From Actinernus sp. WN-2022 (lineage: Eukaryota; Cnidaria; Anthozoa; Actiniaria; Actinernidae), in contig JAOWCC010000577.1 in assembly GCA_030867875.1 (NCBI GenBank), positions 142,778,344-142,842,343 of the forward strand: 64,000 bases of DNA. The letters run 5' to 3'. The translations under genes and the position numbers were made by a program. The first letter of the stretch is position 1. Each line of letters begins with the position of its first letter. The notes beneath the pieces are model-generated. The model was not told the DNA's origin, ran no database searches, and saw only the letters and a program-made list of their open reading frames with translations. Below, one piece after another: positions 21,926 through 32,633 of the stretch.

Positions 21926-21996
21926 TTAAGCCTTAGGGAAGAGATATTGCACAGTTGTGATAAGTATTCACAGCTATAAAGACATTTCCTTTCTTT

Positions 21997-23739
21997 TTAT
22001 GACGTACCCATAGTATCCTCAAAAGGAATGTACTTTTTTACTTCTTCTATGCTATCCTCGTCACTAGGTCTACTCTGTTCGATTTGTAAGAGTGGAGTGA
22101 ACATGGATCTGGTGGCGCATGGCAGGCTGAACGTTCTCTTGGATCGATGATGGAGGATGGCGGCTTGCATGTTACTGACTTTCAAGGAGTGACTCCGTGT
22201 AGAACGTAGTTTATCGCTCGCCGTTTGACTTGTTAACAGAGAGTCCTGAGACATGTTCCCACAGGAATCCACACTCTCCGGCTAGCGAAGAAAGAGAGAA
22301 AGATAATTCAACATTACTTCAATACACAGTTTTCGTGCTTTGACAGGGAGGCTGCAACCGGACTCTTCACTAGATAGTGTACGTCCGTAAAGCATGCTAG
22401 CTATTCGTGATTCTATACTGAATCGTGGACTCTTCACTAGACAGTGTAGGTCGGTACAGCATCGTATTCGTGATCTATACTGAACCGTGGACTCTTCACT
22501 CCGTACAGCATCGTATTTCTTGGTTGTATAGGAAAATCACATGCCTGCATGACGAGGTAATTCCACGTTAAATTGCACTCGAAAAACCGATATCGCCCTC
22601 GTCGCGATATTTACACGCCGTTGATTTGCTTATGGTCTGCGCCCGCATTGTTCACTAGTTAGCGGTATTCTTCGGAATGTCTCCACAGGAAACTGTAGTC
22701 GAGAGTCTGGGAATGATATGTTTGCGGAGGAGGCTATCATCGTTATTCATCTGACAAGTAGTTTATGTTTATCACCCTTGTGGCTAGTACAGAGAGCAAC
22801 GACGGGGGTACAATGAAAGCACTTAGCTTTCCTAATAAAGATGGGGGTTGGAGTCCTAAATACAGTACACAAAATATACATTATATAGAACTGCTTCCAG
22901 GCGGCACGCTTTAGTTCAGTTTCACAGATGACATACGTATAATATATAACATCAACATGCGCAATGTACCACTGAATCGTGATGACTATAGAAAGACATG
23001 ATTTCTCACAATACATTACATGACTAAGTGTTCAATAAAAGGCGGTCTAGGCCATTAGCAGGAGAAGCCACTTCCCCTTGAAAACTAGATTATTTGTTTC
23101 TGTCGAATCCGATAGAACTAAGCTTCAGCCTCAAGGGAGCCGAAACTACATAACCATATAAATATGCTGTTGTCTAAGTCTATAATCATTCCAGGCATCT
23201 ACATATGTAATGCGTTTCTCTCTCGAATCACGGAAAACGAATGACACTGTTGAATTCATATCAAGGCCGTTTATTTCTCACTTCCAATTTACTTGACTAA
23301 TATTATTCACGTTTTGGAGCGAGCTCAATATGCATGAATCTATTATTTAATTTAGATGGTTCAGTGTAGTAATGAGAGTAGAGGAAAACGTTCCGTCAAT
23401 GTTCAGGAGACCTGTTAAATATGCCCCAATTTATTACCCGCGAAACACACTACACTGCAACATCCGCGTGTTAAAAAAGATGTTTTATAGAAGACCACTT
23501 CTATTTTAGTGTATCAGTAAAAAAATAGCCGAGGACTTTGAAGTTAAAACGTTAAAGTTAAAAGTTAAATCTCTAGTAATACTATTTAGGCTCACCTTAT
23601 ATATTGCAATGGGTCTATAACGTTTAACAGCATTGCTTTTTTCAAAGCCATCTGTCAAACGAGTTCTTCGCGGCACCGATTCATAACCACTGGAATACCT
23701 CCGTGGCTGATGGCGAGGTCGACGCAATGTATAGTCCAT
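21997..23739 (-). CDS. Candidate two-exon host gene, unknown protein of ~142 residues
   Basis: Exon 1 (23739-23596) opens at an ATG in the context AAGATGG. It encodes 48 residues starting MDYTLRRPRHQPRRYSSGY, is basic and Ser/Tyr-rich, and ends ...YK just before a good 5' splice site (AAG|GTGAGC). Exon 2 (22281-21997) follows a pyrimidine-rich acceptor (TCTTTCTTCGCTAG) and encodes 94 residues from PESVDSCGNMSQDSL to EDTMGTS and a stop. Both junctions are phase 0, so the frame joins cleanly across a 1314-bp intron. Exon 2 is Ser-rich with an acidic end (DEDSIEEV). I see no known domain, signal peptide or membrane segment. The putative 3' UTR runs into the TTAA MITE at 21156-21925. Further exons cannot be excluded. 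Confidence 0.45.
22360..22520. repeat. Tandem triplication of a ~65-bp unit
   Basis: GGACTCTTCACTAGA starts copies at 22360 and 22427, and a shortened third copy starts at 22489. Each includes TACAGCATCGTATT-like and TCTATACTGAA blocks. It lies in the intron of the candidate gene. A partial Mutator-type end (TGCGGAGGAGGCTA) is at 22722-22735. Confidence 0.75.
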
Positions 23740-25912
23740 CTTATTTAAGTCGCGATACCGCCGTACAACTAAATGCCAGTTACATACGTTTTCAACTGAA
23801 AAGGGCGCATCTCACTGAACACAGGAAACAGGACTGAAGTTTCTATCGCTTGCTTTTATCTCAAGGAATCAGTTAGCCATGAAAGAAAGTAGATTTGGGG
23901 TTTCAACTAAGCCACTAATGATAACTACGGAATCTGCCCGAATTCAAATTTAACTATGCAACAGAGCTATTGTTTGAACACCAAGCCTGGAGTTAGTTTG
24001 AACTTCATTGTTCTCGTATGACTGATATTCAGTTATACTCATTCCGGCTTAATAGTAATGTACTCATCGGAGTTGAAGTGCTTCTCTACTTTTAGCTTGG
24101 AACTAGACACTCAGCGCAAAATGACATGTGAACAGTCGATTATTCACCAACGATCTCTTTACCTATATTGGTTAATTGAGACAAAATGAACGTTGTTGAC
24201 ACTCCACTCGTTCTGTGTTTACTAATGACCTTGACCATGTGTTGTGACAAAAACACAACAAAAGAAAAGAAAATGAAACGAAAACAAACAAACAAGCGAA
24301 CAACAAAATCCGAACGAGCGCAAGCCTGATAAGAAGTAAAATAAATAAAATTTAAAATACTAAATATAAAACAAAGGAGAATTTGAAAAAGGAAGGAAGA
24401 AAGAGGTAAATTAATTTATGAGTAATGAGTTTGCTTACATGTGAGCCAATACTGTTACAGGTTATATCATTAATTTGTTTGCCATAGATTAATACACTAT
24501 ACAAATATCACAGGGTGGATTTACTAGCAGGCTGATAGAAAATAAACGAGCCGTCCTTATGAAAATACATAGGCCGATTAGTCTCGAGAATGAGACGAAT
24601 TAATTAAGTTCCAAGAGGTGAGAAATGGCTGTCTATAGCTAGTGCACGAGTACCATGGACATGCAACCTAGTACCAAGTGGAACTTATACTCAACATAAT
24701 AGATGGGCCAGTCGAATTGATCTAGTCAAGTTTCTCTGATCTAAAACAAAACTTAAAAATAACATCCTGAGATGGACTGAGATGGCTACACTGTGAATGT
24801 CCTGATATGATTTTCAAACTTTTTCGATAGAGGATGGCAAACATAAAGTAGATTACAAAAGCTTTTTCTGGAAACTTGATTTCGGTTACAGTGAACTGAC
24901 CGAATTCAAGGTGCTCTACGTTTCTCTTCAGTAAAAGCAGTATTTTTCATCCACTCGAATCTTTGCCATCCTTCATCAAACTTGATCACATTTTCTCCAG
25001 TATATCTGTAAAGCATACTCTGCTAATCTGAGTAGTTATTTTTGTATTTCGTCATGAGGACGTTTGATAGTGCGTCTTTAACGACTGTGTTGCAATCCAC
25101 TGAACGAAAGAAAGATGGCGGCTGTGACGACAACTGATCCCTTGCAAACTTACCACAGTCAAAATAACACGTATAAATCCTCTGTTCTCTTCAATGATAG
25201 TATATGGCAACATCACTTGTACTGGCTTGTTCTTTAAGATTTAAAACCTCTATACAGCAATTTTATAACGAATTTAAAGGTTTTCGCGCGCAAAGAATTG
25301 TGGGTAAAAGTACAAGCCGTTTTGTGTACAGTGGATTGGCCTGAGTAATTCATATGATTTGGACGTGAACATGTTATTTGTGAGCGAATGAATGCCTTTA
25401 GAAAAACCAAAAGCCGACGTGGCGGCGGGAAAAGGGAAGATTTAATTGTCAACTATAAAACTAGCATGTGGTAGCCGTATGACTAGAATATATAATGCAA
25501 TGAGTCAGTTGTCAAATGTCAAACTCCAAAACTAAACTCCCTTTAATAACACTCCACCCCTTCTCCTTTTCGTCTCTGAGCTGCAGAACGAAGAAGCACC
25601 CATAAGGCATTGTGAGCAATGCAGGACTCGAATGCGTTTCTATTATTTGTCCCGCACTAAAATCATTTTTTCTTTCGATGATTTTTTCGGGGTGCTTTGC
25701 GGTCGTTCAACACCAGTCTGGTAGTCAGCAATATTACATTTACTGCATTTTGTCGAAAAAAGCTTCACAGTCGGACGAGACCGGTTCACTCTTGATATCA
25801 GAAGTCACGAGTACCATAACTGGGAACACGCTCATTAAACATTCACTTGATCTTTTCATTTCTAAAACACATATCGTTTTGCCTGCAGCCGCGGTAATGT
25901 GGATAACTAAGC
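23740..25912. other. No gene seen
   Basis: Contains an A-rich, purine-biased tract at about 24247-24420 (repeated AAAACAAA/AAATAAA). The plus-strand frame at 25612-25926 has no motifs, and its end lies in the foldback at 25913. Confidence 0.45.
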
Positions 25913-26050
25913 AATTATTGAATTAGGTTTTCGCACGATAGCGAAAGGTCTGTGTTATCTGCCCGAAGGCTGAGGCTGATAACACAGACCCGGCGAGGTC
26001 TTGATAATTTTCGCTATCATGCATGCGAAAACTGAACTGATTCAATAAAT
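25913..26050. mobile_element. Foldback MITE with double stem
   Basis: ATTATTGAATTAGGTTTTCG at the left pairs imperfectly with GCGAAAACTGAACTGATTCA at the right. Inside, GGTCTGTGTTATC pairs with GATAACACAGACC and ATAGCGAAA with TTTCGCTAT. Together these make an extended cruciform-capable structure. No target duplication was seen. Confidence 0.65.
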
Positions 26051-26532
26051 TGTTGTATTATACATTTTAAGTAAACGTTTTAGCAACAACAAAGCTAGTG
26101 AAAACGAAGGTTTGTTTTGTTTACGATTGAATTTCAAGCGGTTTTGTTTCTTATTCGAGCTACGAATTGCTTTTATTTACAATTTTAGCGAAAAAGAAAG
26201 ACAGGAAACAGCTGAGAGCTTAAAATAGCGCTATAGCCAGCTATCGAGGAGCAGCTCTGTGTTCTCAGCCAATTAGAATTGAGACAGTGAGTAAAATGTA
26301 TAATAAACCATATTAGTATGTGACATGCAAGTGAATAGTGATTTTCGCTCCCTCTGATTGGTTACTCAAACTTCACTGTTTTCGGTCTCGCGCGAAGAAT
26401 CTTTTTAACTTTTCGAAGTTATCTACGGAAAAATATCAGACCAAGGTCTTGACCAGTACGGACCGAGCGATTGCGTACATAAACCATCGATCGGGATTTG
26501 ATATTTCCCATAAAAAGACCATAGTTTAATAA

Positions 26533-26797
26533 TAGAGTGGAATGGTTAGGAAACCCGGCAAACTTCAAAGGGGCTAACAAAGGCGCTGCGATTTAGGTTG
26601 GAAGGGGGTAAGAGAAAAGATTGTGCAGGGTCATAGCTCATTAGCGTCGCCTGGACGACTGAACCCACACGTTTCTATTGGCTGATTGATTAACACATTG
26701 GAATTTCTATTGTGTTTTGTGCACGGTCACGGTTGAAAAAAGCGAACAAAGACATATAACAAAGAAGGTCGCTGGGTTTTATAACCATTCCACTCTA
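26533..26797. mobile_element. MITE with TAGAGTGGAATGGTTA ends
   Basis: TAGAGTGGAATGGTTA at the left is matched by TAACCATTCCACTCTA at the right, a perfect 16-bp TIR. The inner AAACCCGGC / GCTGGGTTT is a weaker continuation. The interior is non-coding. Confidence 0.7.
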
Positions 26798-26860
26798 TTA
26801 ACTAAGTAAAGACTGAGCGGACAAAGTTAGTATGATGTTTATTATAATGACACTTTTTAA

Positions 26861-27312
26861 AGTGCATACGAGCCCAATTGTTTTATTAAAATCGATTCTC
26901 CATCAAGTAAATAGTTGAACTTTTAATATATATTTTTAATTTGAGTGTGGCGTCTGAGTTGTAGAGGTTTCTATTTCCAATATGCTAATTATGTGACGAC
27001 ATTGGAGACCAACAAAAGGTCACTTCTTTGCCTTGTGAATGAAACTATTTCTGATTTATACAAAATATTTGGTAAAATCATTGATATAAGGCCCAAATAT
27101 TACATTGATGTTTAGAAAAATATGTATATTTCTGCCAGCATGTTTTTGTATAATAAATGAGTCCTCACATGTCCTCACATCATTAGCATATCGGAAATAG
27201 AAACCTCTATAATTCATAGACGCAACACTCAAATTAAGAAATATTTTACATTTCAACTATTTACTTGATGGATAATCGATTTTAATGATAAAAAATTGGG
27301 CTCATATGCACT
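26861..27312. mobile_element. TTAA-flanked MITE, copy B
   Basis: AGTGCATACGAGCCCAATT at the left and AATTGGGCTCATATGCACT at the right, with TTAA outside both (26857-26860, 27313-27316). The arms pair for roughly 60 bp through ATCGATT...CATCAAGTAAATAGTTGAA. It has the same family architecture as 21156-21925 but no minisatellite. Confidence 0.85.
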
Positions 27313-27574
27313 TTAAAGTTTTTCTTTCTCCTTTTCATTGGACACCAACAAAAACATCTAACTTTGCACCGGTTGGGTACGCGTATACGCGTTCGCGTCT
27401 TGGTTGCGGTTCAAATCAACTTTATGTTAAAGGTTTATCCGTGTGATTAGAACAATACGTATTTTATTAAGCAATAGTGTTCTTTGTCGATGAACTGAGA
27501 CCGAATATTAAGTTATATATTCTTAATGGTGTGGTCAATCTGAAGTGAAGTCACGAAGACGTTGCCATGGATGC

Positions 27575-27765
27575 TGGATAGCAAGCCATTTTTAAAAACG
27601 CTGTTTTAGAAAGCTCGACAATCGATTGGAGGTGAAAACTAACATTTACAGGATTTGCTAATAACAAACCGATCTCGTACAAGGCTTCTAAATAAATGAA
27701 GTTAAATATTTTTTGCTATCCAGTTAATTCCTGTACAATCACGTGAATGCCTAGCTGCAAAAGGT
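27575..27765. repeat. Dispersed repeat, copy 2
   Basis: Diverged copy of 14055-14325, sharing AAAACGCTGTTTTAG, ACAATCGATTGGAGGTG, GATTTGCTAATAACA, CCGATCTCGTACAAGGC and ATCACGTGAATGCCTA in the same order. Confidence 0.6.
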
Positions 27766-27889
27766 CCATTCACGTGACTCTCCAAAGTCCTTATTTTAAT
27801 TGACTGAATTATCATCACAAAGGAATCTGTGGATACTATATGAAAACAAGAAAGCCGGTGTCTCAGGCTCGTATACTTCACCGCCATTG

Positions 27890-27975
27890 ACTTTGACCGA
27901 TGAAGACCGCCTCCCGGTTAGCTCAGTGGTTAAGCTCCGGTATGTCGAGCGGGAGGTCGCGGGTTCAAACCCCGG

Positions 27976-28014
<39 letters not shown>

Positions 28015-28193
28015 GGTGCTGCCTTTGTAAAACAACTGCAAATGGTTAGACCTTCATGTCTTCTCGGATAAGGACGTAAAATCGTAGGTTCCACGTTTGG
28101 CGGAGACAAGCCTCGTAGGGGACTTTGAGTTCTATTGCGGTTTGTTTCCTGTGGCGTTACGCCCAAATGTTGTAAATAAATAAAATAAAATAA
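27890..28193 (+). mobile_element. tRNA-derived SINE
   Basis: An RNA polymerase III A box (TTAGCTCAGTGGTTAAGC) at about 27918 and a B box (GGGTTCAAACCCC) at about 27961 are spaced as in a tRNA. The 5' and 3' halves do not form a paired acceptor stem, so this is not a tRNA gene. A ~170-bp tRNA-unrelated body follows, ending in TAAATAAATAAAATAAAATA, an A-rich tail. The minus-strand frame over the A/B boxes gives the peptide GFEPATSR, a common false protein from such SINEs. The exact 5' boundary is uncertain. Confidence 0.8.
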
Positions 28194-28630
28194 AAGAACT
28201 TGGTTATAAACAGGTGCTCGAAGTCAGCGAAGCTAGGTAAGGTTTCAAACATTACGCCTTTTTTCCTTGTTTATTTACTCCAGGTACCGACGGAAGGTAT
28301 TCATGTTACTGGCTGTTTTCTTCACGTTTTCTGTCATTTATACGCGAACCTCTCAACTTAATTCTTGCTGGCTGTTCGGAACCTCTACCGGCTGTTGTTT
28401 TTCGAATGTTAAGTCATTAGGGGCATAGTTAATAAAAATCACTTTCGGAATATTCTTCCTTTATCATTTTGACTTTCTCTCCGTTTTTCTCTAAAATTAC
28501 CAGTAGTTAAAGTGCCCCTATACGATCAAATTTTGACATGATAGCAATGTTTCTGCATATTCATAAAGTAGAGTTACTATATTATTACCGAAGGTCTATT
28601 TTTAGAACTACGGATATTGAATCTAAACGT

Positions 28631-28701
28631 TTCCGAGAGCCCCCACGATAAGCCTTTGGCTTTTGGGGCAATCGCTTTAATATTGTTTAATAAATAAAAA
28701 A
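28631..28701 (+). mobile_element. 71-bp 5'-truncated retroelement tail with 12-bp TSD
   Basis: TTCCGAGAGCCCCCACGATA, AAGCCTTTGGCTTTTGGGGC and an A-rich end (AATAAATAAAAA) lie between two exact copies of GAATCTAAACGT (28619-28630, 28702-28713). The body matches the 3' end of the insertion at 41821-42061, so both are truncated copies of one retroelement. Confidence 0.85.
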
Positions 28702-28725
28702 GAATCTAAACGTCCACCATTTATA

Positions 28726-28955
28726 CTGGAGGCTGTTCTATTCAGCGGAAGTGACGTCCTACGCGCAACGCTCGCCTGCACAACACAACGCCTTCGATGC
28801 ATATTTATACTAAAAACCTTTCCTCTCGTACACAAGACGAAAGTTATATTTATCCTTGTGAGGTTCCCGCGAAATTGTGTGCAAAAAAAGTAGCCACGCT
28901 AGTTATCGTATTGCGCGTATGACATCACTTCCGCTGAATATAGAACGGCCTCCAG
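28726..28955. mobile_element. TA-flanked MITE
   Basis: CTGGAGGCTGTTCTATTCAG at the left pairs with CTGAATATAGAACGGCCTCC near the right end (CAG terminal), continuing through CGGAAGTGACGTC / GACATCACTTCCG. TA is present on both sides (28724-28725, 28956-28957), consistent with the Tc1/mariner group. Confidence 0.75.
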
Positions 28956-30498
28956 TAATGGAGGACAGGATATTACCGGTAAACTCTCCTAAATTCTATA
29001 AGTTGCTCATTTGGTAAATCAATACTTTCTACTAATTTATTTGGATATTTCTAACACTGATTGACCTATTGACACTAAAAATGTGGCAAATCGAAGCGAA
29101 GCGACGCCTGAAAAAGGACCTATTCCCTCGGCCGCTGAGGATCTCTCTTCCGTGCTGAGTTTAGGTTCGGCTCTGATTGGATAATGTACTCATTACCAGG
29201 TGCAACCGAGAGTGCTGGATGTAATGGTAATTTTCATTGGCTTATCAAGGGCTCAGCAAAACCGGTTTGACCGGCGTGTTTTTTTTCTTTTAAAACTCAG
29301 CACGTGGAAGCGTGAGCCAGAGTCCCTTCTCTTCTCGATCTCTCGTCTCGTTTGTAGTATAGTTTCTCCTAGCGAGGGCCTCTGGAACCAGGATAGTCTT
29401 TTTAGGGCTACAAACGTTTGCCTGGCGTTAAATCTCATAATGCCCGTGGCATTACGGGGAAATCTCGACCGCTAAACAGCCAATCCGCAGAACGCGCACT
29501 TTGACCGGAAGTAGCGCTTGCCATATAATAATGCGGTATATAATAAAACAATCCTTCCCCTGTGTCGCGGATAGGTAAATATCAACCACTAGTGATCTTC
29601 ACTTCGCGGAATAATTGTTAATTAGCATACAATACCACACAAGTGAATAGTGATTTTCGCGCGCTCTGATTAGCTACTCAAACATTGGATACCTTTGCTT
29701 AAAATATCTTACACTTACACTGATACTGAAAATATGCAAGGGTGTACCGTGATGAAGGTTGGCCGTGCCGAAATATTGGTTCAAATACATTTCCCAAACC
29801 GCACCATACAATCAGCGTTGCATCTCTTTGTTTACGCTTACATTTAAAAAACGGATAAAACATGGAATTTGGTAATCGGAGTTACCAGAGTGTCGGCTAA
29901 TCTCATTCTCATTACTAAAGTTACTGAATAATTCTGGGAAGGACAAAAATATCGAAATAGAGACGGTTTCACTCTCATCAGTTGGTGGAAAAATACTAAA
30001 TATCTACACCACTCCGGACTGGCTGCTTTACCACATCACTTGACCAACTAATTCAGGCAAGTTCATAATCTAGAAGTCTTTGCCTGGGAATGAACAGCTT
30101 CTACAATGCATACAGCTATTTCAAAAAGGTTGGCTCGGTGAAACGACAAGCGACATTCACAGACCGAAATGGATTGTGGTTATAACTGCCAAGCTCTGCG
30201 AAACGGATAATTAAACTACGGAGTAATTCGAAAAATCGATTCGCAGTAGACCAGTAATATTCGTCTTAAAGTTTTGATCCCCAAAACAAACGAATTCACC
30301 AGACTTTCAGCTACAACTACAATCCAGGATTACTACAGGATTTTTAGTTTGTTTGATCATGCAGTTTAGTTTCTAGTAGTAGTATGGTATTATTCGCGTA
30401 TTATTAGTGTCATTAGAATTATTAGTATTCGATGGAAATCCTTATTGCTATTATATTTTTATCTTTTGACTTTATCTTTTTATTATACATTACATTAT
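28956..30498. other. No gene seen; fragments of MITEs
   Basis: 29566-29690 carries GGTAAATATCAACCACTAGT and GTGAATAGTGATTTTCGC blocks. Related fragments recur at 26327-26379, 37985-38045 and 62895-62950, evidently pieces of one dispersed MITE family. A lone Mutator-type right end is at 29379-29395. No supported coding. Confidence 0.5.
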
Positions 30499-30824
30499 TT
30501 AACAAATAAAGAAGCCTTAGCCATGTTTTATACTATCATAAAACACGATGGGCATTTGAGAACATGAGAGAAATGTTAAAGCACAAGCCGAAGGCGCGTG
30601 CTTTCAACATTTCTCGAGTGTTCTCAAATGACCAGAGTGTTTTATGATAGTATAAAACATGGATTTAAGGCTTCTTTATCTGTTTTATAATATAGATTTA
30701 CGCGCGCGATGAAAGGAAACCGCCAGTTGAAAACTATATAACACGGCTAACCATGTTATATACTCTGATAAAACATGGCTTCTTAGCCAATCAGAGCGCG
30801 CGTACTATCGTATCTATATTATAA
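30499..30824. mobile_element. Composite 326-bp MITE, copy 1
   Basis: Two adjacent foldbacks make up the element. The first (about 30501-30690) pairs AAATAAAGAAGCCTTAGCCA with AAGGCTTCTTTAT and contains two copies of ATACTATCATAAAACA in opposite orientation. The second (about 30690-30824) pairs TTATAATATAGATTTACGCG with CGCGTACTATCGTATCTATA. The whole unit recurs inverted at 50680-51005. By eye I find one base difference (CTCGAG here, CTAGAG there), so it moved recently as a unit. Confidence 0.85.
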
Positions 30825-30840
30825 TATAATATATATTTAT

Positions 30841-30898
30841 ACCTGAAGGACACACCGTGTATAAATAAAGTTTTATCTTATCTATCTTATCTTATCCA
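30841..30898 (+). mobile_element. LINE 3'-end fragment with TTATC tail
   Basis: CACCGTGTATAAATAAAG is followed by TTTTATCTTATCTATCTTAT-type repeats. The stretch matches the conserved LINE 3' ends at 10107-10137 (minus) and 53999-54045, each with a different short tail unit. Confidence 0.6.
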
Positions 30899-31421
30899 TT
30901 TCGGTCTGGGAATGTCGCTTTTCGATTTGGCCTTTGCCGTTTTCTGGGACAACCTTTTTTTAAATTGGTGCATAAACGTATTGGCCAACCTCGTGCCCAG
31001 GGTCTTCTCGGTCAGATCCAAGATGGCGGCTACTCCGTGAGCAACCTCGTTCCCAGGGGTCTTTACGCGCCTAATCAAAGATGGCGTCGAAAGTACCCCT
31101 GGTACAGGCTGGTGGGATTCAGCCACTGATTGGCTAGACGTTTCGCGCGCGCTGATTGGAGAATTTCGAATAGCGCGTGCATTCTTGATTTGAAAAATAA
31201 ATTGGTGATGTCGTCTTTCGCATTGCGCGTTCAAAATTCGTTGAAAACAACTACAAATTCCTCAGAACTTAGCGTTTTTGCCTTTTTTAATATTCACTTC
31301 GTAACTGGGTACAAGTAGAACAATGTACGGCTGGAATTCATTGGGATCACACTTCAACCGCTCACCGTTCTTCAGCGATGATGAATCAAAGATGGCGGAT
31401 GCTCCTCAAAATATATAGAGG

Positions 31422-31546
31422 TTATTGACCAAGCGTGAGGTCAAGATGGGGGGATATTGGCCAAGTTCATTTTTTTGCGTGTTTCGTCTCGGTCCATAAA
31501 AACGCAAAAATTCCCCCCATCTTGACCGAACAAGCTTGGTCAATAA
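31422..31546. mobile_element. Short palindromic MITE
   Basis: TTATTGACCAAGCGTGAGGT at the left pairs with CAAGCTTGGTCAATAA at the right, and GTCAAGATGGGGGGA pairs with CCCCCCATCTTGAC. It is non-coding and lies directly upstream of the open frame at 31559. Confidence 0.75.
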
Positions 31547-31558
31547 GGTTTTTATTAT

Positions 31559-32239
31559 ATGGCGAAAATGAATAAAATCAAGTCTCACTTTGACGCGCGC
31601 GCTAGAAATCTCACAGTCGACGACTTTCACTTGAAGTTCAACCTCGTGGCCGTTCAAAACAGTTTGTTTTCCGACATCAAAAATGCATTTTTATGGATGA
31701 AAACTGACCTGTACTTTACTTCAGATGCACTAGGTTTCAATGACAACTTTATCAGGAACCCGAACGCATCATCTAGAGCAAAAATTAGCATATTTGTGGA
31801 AGATTTGAAAGTTGAAAACCGGCAAATTGAAATCACTCGAGTGGCGATAAGCACACTACAAAACTTGACAATAAGAGCTGTAGAAGAAATAAACAAACTT
31901 GTAAGTATTATTTAGTAAATAGTCATAATTTATAAGCCAATTACCAAATGTGAATGCTGAATTTCTTAGCCCATATAATAAAAAAAACTGCTTTCTTTTA
32001 TGAAACTGTGTGCTAAGAGTTATAGGCTAACTTTACTCGTTTCCATAATAATTTTAGTAACGTTGTGAGGCAGACAAACTTTTCTTTGTGTATTTTGAAG
32101 TCGACGGAGCCATTTCAGCGGCTTCTGTGTATTTCTAATCAGTGACAGCTATAGTATATTAATCCAGCTTCATTCAATTCATACGTTTTTGCTGCAGTTG
32201 TTTTCATCGAACTGGCGAGAGCCGGAAAAACTGCATTAA
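31559..32239 (+). CDS. Candidate two-exon gene, unknown protein of ~127 residues
   Basis: Exon 1 (31559-31900) is a 114-codon open frame starting MAKMNKIKSHFDARARNL, with protein-like composition and a helix-rich end (AISTLQNLTIRAVEEINKL). It runs directly into a consensus donor (CTT|GTAAGT). A good acceptor (TACGTTTTTGCTGCAG) at 32197 would join, in phase 0, to 13 codons (LFSSNWREPEKLH) and a stop at 32237-32239. The intron would be 297 bp. I recognise no domain. It lies between the inverted ends at 30986 and 32633, so it may be element cargo or a transposon-encoded protein. Exon 2 is less certain than exon 1. Confidence 0.45.
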
Positions 32240-32524
32240 TCGCTAAAACGTTTTAGCTGAAAAACGAAAAAGCCGCAGAAATAGTTTTAAATTAGTATTT
32301 GCCTTCATGTAACAAATTGTTTAGTTTTTTTTCAAAATGTACGGGTTTTATCGCTATTTCTTTACGAAGAGTTGTGAGCGAATTTGGAAAATCCTGAGAG
32401 GGCAAGATGAAAAAATCTTGCCCACTGAGCAACCAATCAGATTGCAGCATTCAAGTCATTTTGCCCGCTCACTGAGCTGCCATATAATATGCCCACATAT
32501 TGGGCATACCTTTGGTCACATGAC
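32240..32524. other. Short hairpin, no further gene
   Basis: GGGCAAGATGAAAAAATCTTGCCC (about 32400-32423) is a perfect inverted repeat, followed by a CAATCAGA-containing stretch typical of MITE fragments. Confidence 0.5.
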
Positions 32525-32633
32525 CAGCCTGTCTTTGATTAGGCGCGTAAAGACTCCTGGGAACGAGGTTGCTCCCTGAGAATACTGATCCGCCATCTTG
32601 GATCTGACCGAGAAGACCCTGGGCACGAGGTTG

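Larger units (their letters stand above)
30986..32633. mobile_element. Possible ~1.65-kb element with ~100-bp inverted ends and an internal gene
   Basis: CAACCTCGTGCCCAGGGTCT at the left is inverted at the right end (AGACCCTGGGCACGAGGTTG). The arms continue through GATCCAAGATGGCGG, AACCTCGTTCCCAGG and TTTACGCGCCTAATCAAAGA. GTATTGGC lies just outside the left end and GTATTATC just outside the right, possibly a decayed duplication. Alternatively these are two independent copies of a short repeat in opposite orientation. The interior holds a spliced open frame (31559-32239) and a foldback (31422-31546). Confidence 0.5.

Noticed and set aside
25612..25926. 104-codon plus-strand frame
   Set aside because: Its last codons lie within the foldback MITE at 25913, and no splice signal or motif supports it.
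27910..27985. tRNA gene
   Set aside because: A and B boxes are present but the ends do not pair as an acceptor stem, and a SINE body with A-rich tail follows.
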